Below are positions 1 through 8,410 of a stretch of 64,000 nt of DNA, one piece after another (within the stretch, counting starts at the first letter, position 1; each line of letters starts with the position of its first letter). Under the pieces are notes generated by a model that was given only the letters and a program-made list of their open reading frames with translations, made no database searches and was not told the origin of the DNA. The position numbers and the translations under genes were made by a program. This DNA is from Roseobacter sp. GAI101. GTDB lineage: Bacteria; Pseudomonadota; Alphaproteobacteria; Rhodobacterales; Rhodobacteraceae. Location of the stretch: NCBI RefSeq assembly GCF_000156335.1, contig NZ_DS999213.1:2654929-2718928 (forward strand), given 5' to 3'.

Positions 1-77
1 CTGACCAGATCCACCGATCTGTCGCGCTACGTTCTTTAGGTCTTTTCATTCTGGCATGCGCCTGAGAATGATGGCGC

Positions 78-1319
78 ATGGCTTACCTTCAGTTTATCCG
101 CGCCAATTGGCTGTTTCTGTTGGCGGGATTCCTGCTGACCTTCACCTCGTCCTATGGGCAGACCTATTTCATCTCGCTTTTCGCAGGCGAGATTAAGGGA
201 AGTTTTGATCTGAGCGATGGCCAGTGGGGCGGTATCTACACCATCGGTACGACGCTTTCTGCCATTACGATGGTTTGGGCAGGAGTTCTGACTGACCGGT
301 TCCGCGTTCGGCGTCTGTCATTCTGGGTGATGATCGCGCTGGCGACGGCCTGTCTGGCGATGGCGGCTGTGCCGAACTGGATCGCGCTGATCTTTGTCAT
401 TTACGCGCTTCGCCTGACCGGCCAGGGGATGATGTCGCAACTGGGTGCCGTCGCCATGGTGCGCTGGTTCGAGGCGACCCGGGGCAAGGCGCTTTCACTG
501 TCATCAATGGGCTTTGCGATGGGGCAGGCGGTGCTGCCGGTCGTGTTTGTGGCCCTTTTCGCCAGCTTTCACTGGCGCAGCCTGTGGGTGCTGGCAGCCT
601 GTCTGGTGCTGATCACCATGCCTGTGATGCTGATGCTGCTGCGGCAGGAACGCACACCGCAATCGATGGCGGAAACCACGCAAGTGGCAGGAATGGACGG
701 ACATCACTGGACGCGGTTGCAAATGATGCGCCACGGGCTGTTCTGGCTGATGATCCCGATGATCATCGGGCCTGCTGCGTGGGGGACCGCGCTGTTCTTT
801 CAGCAAGTGCACCTGACCGAGGTCAAAGGCTGGTCACTGGTCAGTTTCGTTGCCCTGATGCCGCTTTATACTATTACTTCTGTAATCTCGACTTTCGTTT
901 CCGGCTGGGCCGTCGACCGTTTTGGCGTGAACCGCGTGACGCCGGTACAAATGCTGCCCTTTGCCCTGTCGTTTGCAGTGCTGGCCTATGCCGATACGAT
1001 CGCCATGGCGGGCGTTGGGCTGATGATCTTTGGCGTTGGACAGGGGATGCAGGCCACGGCAACTTCGGTCTTTTGGGCCGAGTTCTACGGCACGCGGTAC
1101 ATCGGGTCGATCAAGGCGGTTGCAGCGGCGCTTATGGTATTCGGATCAGCGATCGGTCCGGGGGTTACCGGGCTCTTCATTGATCTGGGCGTGAATTTCC
1201 CTGAACAGATGATCCCGATCGCGATTTACTATGTCATTGCCGCAATCATGGCGACAGCAGGCGTCTTGAAATATCAAGGCAGACTGGATCAACGCAGGTT
1301 GGGCAGCTTTCAGCGATGA
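78..1319 (+). CDS. MFS transporter
   Basis: A 413-residue, highly hydrophobic protein with about twelve predicted membrane segments, the usual size and layout of a major facilitator superfamily carrier. A basic loop between helices 2 and 3 (DRFRVRR, around residue 75) matches the MFS loop-2/3 signature, and a related DRFGVNR segment recurs in the second half, as expected of the two six-helix repeats. The substrate cannot be told from sequence. The gene stands alone on the plus strand and its 3' end overlaps the convergent Smr gene by 10 bases. The start at 78 has only a weak ribosome site; in-frame alternatives are not better. Confidence 0.85.
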   Translation: MAYLQFIRANWLFLLAGFLLTFTSSYGQTYFISLFAGEIKGSFDLSDGQWGGIYTIGTTLSAITMVWAGVLTDRFRVRRLSFWVMIALATACLAMAAVPNWIALIFVIYALRLTGQGMMSQLGAVAMVRWFEATRGKALSLSSMGFAMGQAVLPVVFVALFASFHWRSLWVLAACLVLITMPVMLMLLRQERTPQSMAETTQVAGMDGHHWTRLQMMRHGLFWLMIPMIIGPAAWGTALFFQQVHLTEVKGWSLVSFVALMPLYTITSVISTFVSGWAVDRFGVNRVTPVQMLPFALSFAVLAYADTIAMAGVGLMIFGVGQGMQATATSVFWAEFYGTRYIGSIKAVAAALMVFGSAIGPGVTGLFIDLGVNFPEQMIPIAIYYVIAAIMATAGVLKYQGRLDQRRLGSFQR

Positions 1320-1891
1320 CGCCGCAGATAGACGTAATAGGCACCGCCGCCACCATGGCTGATATGCGCCTGGCTGACCTGCATGACGGCGCTGGCCAGC
1401 GGTGCCATCGCCAGCCATTGCGGCACCTGATGGCGAAGGACGCCGTGGCGCACAGGGATCGGGCCACCTTCGTCGCGCATCTTGCCCTTGCCGGTGATGA
1501 CCAGAACCAGCCGTTTACCGTTCTTGTGCGCATTCAGAATAAAGCGTGTCAGGGCAGGGTGGGCGCGGTCCAGGGTCATGCCGTGCAGATCGATCCGGCC
1601 TTCGGGGCTTAGTTTGCCGCGCTTCAGTCTGGTAAAGGCCTTGCTGTCCATCTGAACCGGCTGCTGCCTAAGCTGATCGGGCAGGGACGGCGCCAGATCG
1701 TGGGTGTTACGCCGCGGTTTCGGAGAAGGCTTGCCCAGAATGATCGACGTTGATTTCCGGATCTGCGGGGCGCTTGGCGGCGGTCCATCGATTTCGGGGC
1801 GGAAAAGCTGGTTCATGTCCAACTTCTCTGTCCGCTCGGTCACCTTTTTCCACAGCGACAGGTCATCCTTGTTCAGCCGCTTGCGCTTCAT
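1310..1891 (-). CDS. Smr (small MutS-related) domain protein
   Basis: 193 residues. The C-terminal half is an Smr domain: the IDLHG motif near residue 100 and the HGGGGAYYVYLR ending are the family hallmarks. Smr domains bind or nick nucleic acids; stand-alone bacterial forms have been linked to recombination and to collided-ribosome mRNA cleavage, but which role applies here is not shown. The N-terminal 85 residues are basic and low in predicted structure. The ATG overlaps the stop of mltA by four bases (ATGA), so the two are translationally coupled in a minus-strand operon Tim44-mltA-smr. Confidence 0.85.
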   Translation of the reverse strand: MKRKRLNKDDLSLWKKVTERTEKLDMNQLFRPEIDGPPPSAPQIRKSTSIILGKPSPKPRRNTHDLAPSLPDQLRQQPVQMDSKAFTRLKRGKLSPEGRIDLHGMTLDRAHPALTRFILNAHKNGKRLVLVITGKGKMRDEGGPIPVRHGVLRHQVPQWLAMAPLASAVMQVSQAHISHGGGGAYYVYLRRHR

Positions 1892-2946
1892 AGCAACGAC
1901 TCCGGCAGCAGGGCATAGGCGCGCTGGATTGGCATCAGTACCAACATGCGGCCGGGATCACGCAGTTTGCCCGCCTCGCGGCCAGCCTTGTCGCCCGTTC
2001 CAAAGAATACATCGGCGCGCTGTGCGCCCTTGATCGCCGATCCGGTGTCTTGGGCGATCATCAAACGGTTCAGCGGCTTAGCACCTTCCTTTTCGATCCA
2101 TACCGGCGACCCGAGCCTGACGAAATCCGGGTCCACCGCGATCGTGCGCTTGGTCGTGACAGACCGGTTCATCGCGCCCAGCGGGCCTTGATCCGCAGGT
2201 ACCTGGCTGACCTCACGGAAGAAAACATAGGACGGATTGTGAAACAGCAGTTCGCGCCCTTCATCAGGGTTGCGGCGCACCCAGTTCTTGATCACGTCGG
2301 CGCTGACCTGATGGGCCTCATAGACACCGCGCCGGACCAGTTCGACGCCGATGGACCGGTACGGATGCCCGTTGGCACCACGATAACCGACGCGGAGGAA
2401 ATTCCCGTCGGGCAGACGGATACGGCCCGAACCCTGAATTTGCAGAAAGAAAAGTTCAACCGGATCATCGACATAGGCGATTTCAAGGCCACGGCCCTTC
2501 ATTACGTCGGTGCCAAGGATGTCGCGCCGTGTCAGCCACGGATTGCTTTCCTTTGCCTCTGGCGGCATGGCGTAGATAGGATAGCGGTAGCGCGGTGAAG
2601 GCGACAGATCGCCATCAAGTTCCGGTTCGAAATAACCGGTGAACAGCGCATCTTGCCCGTCGTCGATCAAGACAGGGCGAAAGAAAAGTTCAAAGAACTG
2701 GCGCGGGTCAGGATCGGACTGCGCGAATTTGCACAGGTTGCCCCAGTCGACGTCGCGCATATCGCCGCAAGTGTTCCGGAATGTCTGCAACGCAGCGGCG
2801 TGATCGTCGGTCTCCCATCCCTTGAGGTCGGAAAAATCCATCACCGTATAGGTCACATCAGCAGAAGCGGGCGGCACCATCAGGCCCGCCCACAACACTG
2901 TACCCACACAGGCACGCCTTAACCGTCTGTAGAAACGAGCAACCAA
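1888..2946 (-). CDS. mltA: membrane-bound lytic murein transglycosylase A
   Basis: 352 residues. MltA cleaves peptidoglycan glycan strands to 1,6-anhydromuropeptides in the periplasm. A signal peptide occupies residues 1-29 (basic start, hydrophobic core, ending PASA). The MltA domain follows, and the C-terminal 3D domain carries the catalytic-Asp context AQDTGSAIKG at about residue 300 and RADVFFG just after. There is no lipobox cysteine at the cleavage site, so unlike E. coli MltA it may be soluble. Its start lies 28 bases inside the end of the Tim44-like gene, which supports co-transcription. Confidence 0.92.
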   Translation of the reverse strand: MVARFYRRLRRACVGTVLWAGLMVPPASADVTYTVMDFSDLKGWETDDHAAALQTFRNTCGDMRDVDWGNLCKFAQSDPDPRQFFELFFRPVLIDDGQDALFTGYFEPELDGDLSPSPRYRYPIYAMPPEAKESNPWLTRRDILGTDVMKGRGLEIAYVDDPVELFFLQIQGSGRIRLPDGNFLRVGYRGANGHPYRSIGVELVRRGVYEAHQVSADVIKNWVRRNPDEGRELLFHNPSYVFFREVSQVPADQGPLGAMNRSVTTKRTIAVDPDFVRLGSPVWIEKEGAKPLNRLMIAQDTGSAIKGAQRADVFFGTGDKAGREAGKLRDPGRMLVLMPIQRAYALLPESLL

Positions 2947-3578
2947 TTTGGATCATCCGAACCCATGACACGCGCGAAGACCCACGTATCCTTTTGACGT
3001 TTGACCTCGGTCGGGCTGCCTTCGATCACCATGCCGTCTTTGTCTTTCACGACCGACGTCATTTCGGCCACAAAGCGGATCGTCAGCTCTGCCTCTTTGG
3101 TCGCCTTGTCCATCGTGGCATTCTCCAGTTCCATCTCGCGAATGCCGATGAAGGTGGATTCCACGGTCAGGCCCTGATCCTCGCGGGCAGCGATGCCATC
3201 AACGAAGCTGTCGAAGATGTCTTCGGACAGGAACGGTTTGATGTCGTCCAGATTGCCATGCTCAAAGCCCATCACGATCATCTCGTAGGCACCGCGGGCA
3301 CCCCCCAAAAAATCGCTGACGCCAAAGGACGGTTCGACCCGCTTCATTTCGGCCAGAGCCAGTGCAGTGTCAGACCCTTCGGGCGCGTGGTCGGTGATAT
3401 CAAGATCAGGTCCGCCTTCGATCACTTCGAACGCCGGGCCGGAAGGCTTTTGGGGTTTCGCGTCGATTTCTGGCTTTTTCTCGAAACCTTCGCGTGTGCC
3501 AAGCACATTTTTCAAACGCAGGATCAGAAACACTGCGATACCGGCAAGCACCAGAAGCTGTATCATGGGCGAATTCAT
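2919..3578 (-). CDS. Tim44-like domain protein (TimA type)
   Basis: 219 residues from the ATG at 3578, preceded by GAGGTACCT. An N-terminal membrane anchor (about residues 4-20) is followed by an acidic linker and a C-terminal Tim44/MBA1-like domain of about 140 residues. Bacterial homologues (TimA in alphaproteobacteria) are inner-membrane proteins related to the mitochondrial import-motor subunit Tim44; their bacterial job is unsettled. It lies upstream of mltA and divergent from fxsA and secB, so it sits among envelope and export genes. A longer reading from 3653 would add 25 residues without membrane character and is less likely. Confidence 0.85.
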   Translation of the reverse strand: MNSPMIQLLVLAGIAVFLILRLKNVLGTREGFEKKPEIDAKPQKPSGPAFEVIEGGPDLDITDHAPEGSDTALALAEMKRVEPSFGVSDFLGGARGAYEMIVMGFEHGNLDDIKPFLSEDIFDSFVDGIAAREDQGLTVESTFIGIREMELENATMDKATKEAELTIRFVAEMTSVVKDKDGMVIEGSPTEVKRQKDTWVFARVMGSDDPNWLLVSTDG

Positions 3579-3680
3579 AGGTACCTCTTGGTGAGAAAGA
3601 TGGAAACATCGGTCGTTGGACCTTATGTAGGGTGTGAACCGGGCCAAGTCCACTCTGGCCCTTATGAAAGGACCCTGGCC

Positions 3681-4181
3681 ATGTGGCTATTTTTAGCGTT
3701 TATCGCTGTGCCGTTGATAGAAATAACACTATTCATTCAGGTAGGTGGGGCAATTGGCCTCGGTTGGACGTTGGCGATCGTCGTCTTGACCGCGATCCTC
3801 GGGACTTCGTTGATGCGCACGCAAGGTGCGATGGCGCTTGGTCAGATCAAGGCATCCCTATCCGAAGTGCGTGACCCGACGGAACCGCTGGTGCATGGTG
3901 CGATGATCCTGTTTGCCGGTGCCCTACTGCTGACGCCCGGGTTTTTCACCGATGCCGTCGGTTTTGCGCTGCTGGTGCCGGGCATCCGCAAGGCCGCGTT
4001 CCAGGCTGTCCGCAGCAAAATCAAGGTCAGCGGGAATGTGAACATGTCAGGCGGTTTTGGCCAAAATCCGCAACGTGATCCACGGCGCCCCATGCAAGGG
4101 GACATCATTGATGGCGAATATCACGAGCTTTCCGAAGAAGAACGGCTTTCGCAACACCCCTCTGGCTGGACAAAGCATTGA
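3681..4181 (+). CDS. fxsA: FxsA family membrane protein
   Basis: 166 residues. The first 100 contain three or four hydrophobic segments and the conserved FxsA features: an early PLIEI motif, G-rich segments, and TPGFFTDAVGFALLVPG. FxsA is a cytoplasmic-membrane protein named for suppressing F-plasmid exclusion of phage T7; its normal function is unknown. The start at 3681 follows AAAGGACC and places the first hydrophobic helix at the N-terminus; longer in-frame readings run through the Tim44 promoter region and are not credible. secB follows after about 60 bases. Confidence 0.88.
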   Translation: MWLFLAFIAVPLIEITLFIQVGGAIGLGWTLAIVVLTAILGTSLMRTQGAMALGQIKASLSEVRDPTEPLVHGAMILFAGALLLTPGFFTDAVGFALLVPGIRKAAFQAVRSKIKVSGNVNMSGGFGQNPQRDPRRPMQGDIIDGEYHELSEEERLSQHPSGWTKH

Positions 4182-4242
4182 GCGCAGGCCACGAAGCTGG
4201 TATGCCCGCGTGAATTATTTTCGTATCCAAGGAGCCCCATAG

Positions 4243-4734
4243 ATGGCTGAAGAAGCAACAACCGCCCCGACCCAAGCCCCACAGCCGCAAATGCGCATTC
4301 TGGGTCAATTCATCCGTGACATGTCCTTTGAGAACATCATGGCGCAAAAAGGCGCACCATCGGACGTCCAGCCCGACGTTCAGGTTCAGGTCAATCTGGA
4401 TGCAAAAAAGCGGTCTGCCGAAAACCAGTATGAATCCGCAATCAAGCTGCAGGTGACGTCAAAGGCCAAAGACGGCGACGCGACGCTGTTTCTTCTCGAG
4501 ATCGACTATGTCGGTATTTTCCACATCGAAAATGTACCCGAAGATCAGATGCACCCGTTCTTGCTGATCGAATGCCCCCGCATGGTCTTCCCGTTCCTGC
4601 GCCGTGTTGTCAGCGACATCACCCGCGACGGTGGCTTCCCGCCGCTGAACCTTGAGAACATCGATTTCGTCGCCTTGTACCGGAACGAAATCGCGCGTCG
4701 TCAGGCGGAAAATCCGCCAAAAGCCGACGCTTAA
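4243..4734 (+). CDS. secB: protein-export chaperone SecB
   Basis: 163 residues, the normal alphaproteobacterial length. SecB is a cytosolic tetrameric chaperone that keeps preproteins unfolded and hands them to SecA. Recognisable parts are QFIRDMSFE near residue 22, the VQVNLD strand and the C-terminal CPRMVFPFLRRVVSDITRDGGFPPLNL region. A strong ribosome site (AAGGAG) precedes the ATG. The 3' end overlaps the convergent dnaQ gene by four bases. The 5' part of secA lies at the far end of this window. Confidence 0.97.
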   Translation: MAEEATTAPTQAPQPQMRILGQFIRDMSFENIMAQKGAPSDVQPDVQVQVNLDAKKRSAENQYESAIKLQVTSKAKDGDATLFLLEIDYVGIFHIENVPEDQMHPFLLIECPRMVFPFLRRVVSDITRDGGFPPLNLENIDFVALYRNEIARRQAENPPKADA

Positions 4735-5417
4735 AGCGTTTTCCAAACAGCGCCGTCGCCCAGTTTGCTGACAAACTCAGCATGGGCGGCGGCTTCGTCC
4801 TGCGAAATCCGCGAGGGCAGGGGGTTCGGCCGTGGTTTTGGCGTCCAATCCACCGAGGTATCGCCCTCTTTGCGCTGAGGCTGGTTTGACAGGCCAAAGT
4901 CAGGCTGGCGCCCGCCGATCAATTCCAGATAAACTTCTGCCAGAATTTCACTGTCCAGCAAGGCACCGTGCAAGGTGCGCGACGTGTTGTCGATGTTGAA
5001 CCGCCGGCACAGCGCATCCAGCGATGCGGGCGATCCGGGAAAGCGTTTGCGCGCAATGGCAAGCGTATCCAGCGCCTGGGCCCACGGGATCTGTGGCAGC
5101 CCCATCCACTTAAGCTCGGCATTCAGGAATTTGATGTCGAAGGCGGCGTTGTGAATGATCAGCTTGGAATCGCCAATGAAATCAAGGAAGTCCTGACCGA
5201 TCTGGGCAAACTTGGGCTTGTCGCGCAAGAAATCATCGCCCAGACCGTGCACTTGAAAAGCCTCGTCCGGCATGCCGCGTTCGGGGTTGATATATTGGTG
5301 ATAGGTTTTGCCTGTTGCCATGTGGCCCATCAGTTCAACTGCACCGATCTCGACGATCCGGTCACCGCTTTCGGGGTCAAATCCGGTGGTTTCGGTATCA
5401 AGAACGATCTCACGCAT
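4731..5417 (-). CDS. dnaQ: DNA polymerase III epsilon subunit (3'-5' proofreading exonuclease)
   Basis: 228 residues. All three exonuclease motifs are visible: Exo I LDTETTGFD (about residue 5), Exo II IIHNAAFDIKFLN (about 90) and Exo III HGALLDSEILAEVYL (about 150, His and Asp present). The tail of about 50 residues is proline-rich and would carry the polymerase alpha contact. The gene overlaps coaE by 8 bases, in the chain maf-aroE-coaE-dnaQ that often flanks the origin in alphaproteobacteria. Confidence 0.97.
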   Translation of the reverse strand: MREIVLDTETTGFDPESGDRIVEIGAVELMGHMATGKTYHQYINPERGMPDEAFQVHGLGDDFLRDKPKFAQIGQDFLDFIGDSKLIIHNAAFDIKFLNAELKWMGLPQIPWAQALDTLAIARKRFPGSPASLDALCRRFNIDNTSRTLHGALLDSEILAEVYLELIGGRQPDFGLSNQPQRKEGDTSVDWTPKPRPNPLPSRISQDEAAAHAEFVSKLGDGAVWKTL

Positions 5418-6000
5418 GGGTCAATTTTCCTTTGATGTCGTCGATGATGGCCAGAACCTGCGCACGGGCATGGTCCAAGGTATCTGTTTCAATCACATAG
5501 TCCGCAAGCGCGCATTTTTCAGCATTGGGCATCTGCTTGGCACGGATGTTTTCGAACTGTTCAAGCGTCATTGTCCCGCGTGCCATCACGCGCTCTTGCT
5601 GTGTTCCCGCTGGAACAGTGACACATGCAACCGCATCCATCCGTTTATTTCCGCCGGTTTCAAAGATCAGCGGAATGTCGAGCACGACAATATCGGACTG
5701 CGCGTTCTCCAAAAAAGACGCCCGGTCCTGACCGACCAACGGATGCACGATCGCTTCGATCTTTTTCAGGGCGGTGGGGTCCTGGCTGATGATGTCTTTC
5801 AACGCAGGCCGGGAAACTTCGCCATCGATCACGGCATCGGGAAATGCCGCCTGGAACGCTGGCACAGCCGCACCGCCCCTTGAATACAGCCGGTGCACGG
5901 CAGCATCGGCATCCCATACCGCACAGCCCGCGTCGGCAAACATGGCCGCCGTCGTGGATTTTCCCATGCCGATCGACCCGGTGAGCCCCAGAATAAACAT
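5410..6000 (-). CDS. coaE: dephospho-CoA kinase
   Basis: 196 residues. CoaE phosphorylates the 3' hydroxyl of dephospho-CoA, the last step of CoA synthesis. The Walker A loop GLTGSIGMGKST is at residues 5-16, followed by family features HPLVGQDR and DIPLIFETG. The start overlaps the aroE stop by one base (TGATG), and the stop overlaps dnaQ by 8 bases, so the four genes are tightly coupled. Confidence 0.97.
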   Translation of the reverse strand: MFILGLTGSIGMGKSTTAAMFADAGCAVWDADAAVHRLYSRGGAAVPAFQAAFPDAVIDGEVSRPALKDIISQDPTALKKIEAIVHPLVGQDRASFLENAQSDIVVLDIPLIFETGGNKRMDAVACVTVPAGTQQERVMARGTMTLEQFENIRAKQMPNAEKCALADYVIETDTLDHARAQVLAIIDDIKGKLTHA

Positions 6001-6833
6001 CAGCGCAACGCCGCCGCGCGGGTGGCGCGATCAACTTGGGGTCGGGTACCAAACCACCTCTCGAAACCCGGCACCGCCTGGTGCAGCAACATGCCAAGAC
6101 CATCGACGGTGGTGCACCCCGCCTCTTCGGCTGTCTCAAGAAGCTTTGTTTTCAGCGGGGCATAGACCAGATCGGTCACGACCATCGACGGCCGCAACCC
6201 GTCCAGCGGCACGCGCAACGCCGGTTTGCCGATCATCCCGAGCGATGTGGTGTTCACGACCAGCGCCGCGTGGTCCAGCATATTGCCGGCCTTCACCCAG
6301 TCATAGACAGTCACACGGCCGCCAAACACCGATTTCAGCCGATCCGCCCGGACACGCGTGCGGTTGGACAGCAGGATTTCCGGTACACCTGCATCCAAAA
6401 GCGACGCAATTACGGCACGCGCAGCGCCACCTGCACCTAGAACGGCGGCAGGTCCGTCCGCCGGAACCCACGACGGTGCGCCAGCGCGCAGGTTTTCGAT
6501 GAACCCGTAGCCGTCAGTATTATCTGCCATGATCTTTCCGTCAGCGCGAAAGGTCAGCGTGTTTACCGCCCCGATCAGAGCCGCGCGGTCAGTAATGACA
6601 TCGACCATTTCCATCACCGCCTCTTTATGCGGGATCGTGATGTTCGCCCCGACAAAGCCCATCTTGGGGAGGGTCCGGAGAACCTGCTCCAGATCTTCGG
6701 GCGCGACATCCATCGGAATGTAAGCCCCTTGAATCCCGAGGGTGCTCAGCCAATGCCCGTGTATCTGAGGGGATTTCGAATGTGCAATCGGGGATCCGAT
6801 TACGGCGGCAAGCGGTATCTTGGGCAAGCTCAT
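6000..6833 (-). CDS. aroE: shikimate dehydrogenase
   Basis: 277 residues. AroE reduces 3-dehydroshikimate to shikimate with NADPH in the aromatic amino acid pathway. The substrate-binding IAHSKSPQIH is near residue 16, the catalytic Lys lies in NITIPHKEAV (about residue 68), the catalytic Asp is in ADNTDGYGF, and the Rossmann loop GAGGAARA is near 130. Length is typical. It overlaps maf by four bases (ATGA) and coaE by one. Confidence 0.97.
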   Translation of the reverse strand: MSLPKIPLAAVIGSPIAHSKSPQIHGHWLSTLGIQGAYIPMDVAPEDLEQVLRTLPKMGFVGANITIPHKEAVMEMVDVITDRAALIGAVNTLTFRADGKIMADNTDGYGFIENLRAGAPSWVPADGPAAVLGAGGAARAVIASLLDAGVPEILLSNRTRVRADRLKSVFGGRVTVYDWVKAGNMLDHAALVVNTTSLGMIGKPALRVPLDGLRPSMVVTDLVYAPLKTKLLETAEEAGCTTVDGLGMLLHQAVPGFERWFGTRPQVDRATRAAALR

Positions 6834-7429
6834 GCGGTCAAATCCCCCCGGAGCGTCAAATAGTTAAGCAGTTCCAACAGCGGCAACCCTAAGACATTAA
6901 AGTAATCGCCTTCAATACTGCTGAACAGCCTGACGCCTTCTTCCTCCAGCTTATAGGCCCCGACGGCATGCTGGATGCTGTCCCAGTTGCGCGCCACGTA
7001 ATCCGCGATATAGGCGTAAGAGGCATCGCGCATCCGCAAACGCACCTGACCAATGTGCCGCCAGATCGGTTTGCCATTTTCCACGATGACTGCAGCAGAA
7101 AGCAGGCTGTGGCGATCCCCGCGCAGGGCGGTAAGCTGGGCAATCGCATCCTCGGGCGTCGCGGGCTTGGAGAAAAGGCTGCCACGATGATCCAGAACCT
7201 GATCACAACCCAACACCAGGGCACCGGGATTCTTGTCACTGACCTTGCGGGCCTTCATCTCGGCCAAGGTATCGGCGACGTCGCGCGACGCGGCACCGTC
7301 CGAAATCAGTGCTGTCTTAATCATTTCTTCGTCAATTCGCGCGACGCTGATCTCGTGGGCGACATTTGCCTGCCGCAGCAACTGCGTTCTGATGCTTGAG
7401 CCTGAGGCAAGGATAAGCGTTTGGGCCAT
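6830..7429 (-). CDS. maf: Maf family nucleotide pyrophosphatase
   Basis: 199 residues. Maf proteins hydrolyse non-canonical nucleoside triphosphates and are linked to septum inhibition. The start matches the family signature (LASGSSIRTQLL), with ARIDEE and the LGCDQVLD motif holding the catalytic Asp further on. It is the first gene left of the origin gap. Its start codon overlaps a DnaA-box-like sequence (7429-7437), and another box-like sequence lies inside its first codons (7409-7417), so the origin may extend slightly into the gene. Confidence 0.95.
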   Translation of the reverse strand: MAQTLILASGSSIRTQLLRQANVAHEISVARIDEEMIKTALISDGAASRDVADTLAEMKARKVSDKNPGALVLGCDQVLDHRGSLFSKPATPEDAIAQLTALRGDRHSLLSAAVIVENGKPIWRHIGQVRLRMRDASYAYIADYVARNWDSIQHAVGAYKLEEEGVRLFSSIEGDYFNVLGLPLLELLNYLTLRGDLTA

Positions 7430-7832
7430 GTTGATAACCTGTGTGTGAAGTTAGGAAGTTTTTAGGGACTTATCCCTCAGATTGCGAGAGTTGCCGTCGG
7501 TCTTTGGAAAAATCGTATTCTTCGCGCCAAGTTTCGCGAATTATACTGCGAGGGATAAGGATAAAGCTGTAGCACCCTGAAAACAGATAACCCTAGACTT
7601 ATCCACACAGTTATCATGTCTAAATATTCTCTGGATTCTCATTAAAGCATTGATATTTTTAATTAAAGTTAGTAGGTGATTTAGTTGTCACCGTCACCCT
7701 TCGTTTATCACACACAGGTGGATAAGCCCGCGCATATCTCATTAATCCACAGAAATTGGCTACCCTACTTACATCATCATCTTTCTTCTCTTCTTATTTA
7801 TTATAGAAGGATCACACCGAACGGAGCACGAC
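7409..7832. other. candidate chromosomal replication origin (oriC)
   Basis: This 400-base gap is the longest truly non-coding stretch and is clearly AT-richer than its flanks. It holds one perfect DnaA box TTATCCACA (7599-7607, plus), one-mismatch boxes TTATCCACC (7717-7725, minus), TAATCCACA (7743-7751, plus) and TTATCAACA (7429-7437, minus), and an inverted pair of TTATCCCTC (7470-7478 plus, 7550-7558 minus). An AT-rich tract at about 7611-7690 is a candidate unwinding element. A GANTC methylation site lies at 7634-7638 and a TTCGCG...CGCGAA inverted repeat at 7521-7540. Genes diverge from here on both sides and parAB with parS lie 3-6 kb away. The call is inferred from motifs and context. 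Confidence 0.8.
7599..7607 (+). promoter_or_regulatory. consensus DnaA box TTATCCACA
   Basis: An exact match to the bacterial DnaA-binding consensus, next to the AT-rich tract of the origin gap. Weaker boxes surround it on both strands. That DnaA occupies it is an inference. Confidence 0.75.
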
Positions 7833-8282
7833 ATGTCTGACATTCTGGCCCTCGCCTATCCTTGGACGAAGTCGATCCATATCATGGCCGTTATTTCGTG
7901 GATGGCGGCGCTGTTCTATCTGCCGCGGCTTCTGGTTCATCATACGGAACGGGTGGGCCTGGCCGGGGAAACCCACGAGCTGTTCGCGATGATGGAATAC
8001 AAACTGTCAAAGGTGATCATGCGCCCTGCGATGATCGCCACGTGGATCTTCGGGCTTTGCCTGGTGTTCACCCCCGGGATCGTCGATTGGTCGATGGTGT
8101 GGCCCTGGACCAAGGCTGCGGGGGTGATTGCAATGACAGGGTTCCATGAATGGCTGTCCGCGCGTGTCAAAGGCTTTGCTGCGGGCCAAAACAGTCTGAC
8201 AGGCCGCCAGTACCGGATGATGAACGAAGTGCCGACGGTGCTGATGATCCTGATCGTGCTGTCCGTCGTGGTGAAATTCTAA
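7833..8282 (+). CDS. hemJ: protoporphyrinogen oxidase HemJ (CopD/UPF0093 family)
   Basis: 149 residues with four predicted membrane helices. HemJ oxidises protoporphyrinogen IX to protoporphyrin IX in the inner membrane of bacteria lacking HemY/HemG. Conserved features are the helix-1 histidine in SIHIMAVISWMA, RLLVHH, and WFxKxA-like segments with the conserved Lys in WTKAAGV. A GGAG ribosome site precedes the ATG. It is the first gene right of the origin. The later haem genes hemW and hemH also lie in this window. Confidence 0.92.
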   Translation: MSDILALAYPWTKSIHIMAVISWMAALFYLPRLLVHHTERVGLAGETHELFAMMEYKLSKVIMRPAMIATWIFGLCLVFTPGIVDWSMVWPWTKAAGVIAMTGFHEWLSARVKGFAAGQNSLTGRQYRMMNEVPTVLMILIVLSVVVKF

Positions 8283-8311
8283 GCGGATTGACGAAACCCC
8301 CCCTTTGAAGT

Positions 8312-8410
8312 ATGGCTTTTGTCGTACCCCGTCCGGGGCTGCATTTGCCTGCCAAATTTGATGACACGACCCGCCCGATTCCATTGGGCCGGAACAGGAT
8401 ATTTCCATGA
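8312..8410 (+). CDS. possible 32-aa leader peptide upstream of rho
   Basis: An ATG-started frame of 32 codons fills the hemJ-rho gap. Its TGA stop overlaps the rho ATG as ATGA. The peptide is proline-rich ([13 protein letters not shown] at its start) and matches no family I know. E. coli rho has a leader peptide gene (rhoL) of similar length, which makes a coupled leader plausible. The ribosome site is poor and a GC-rich 33-codon frame can arise by chance, so this is tentative. Confidence 0.35.
   Translation: MAFVVPRPGLHLPAKFDDTTRPIPLGRNRIFP

Noticed and set aside
1-77. Possible 3' end of an upstream gene (frame 1 ends at a TAG at 37-39)
   Set aside because: Only 12 codons are in view and they carry no recognisable signature.
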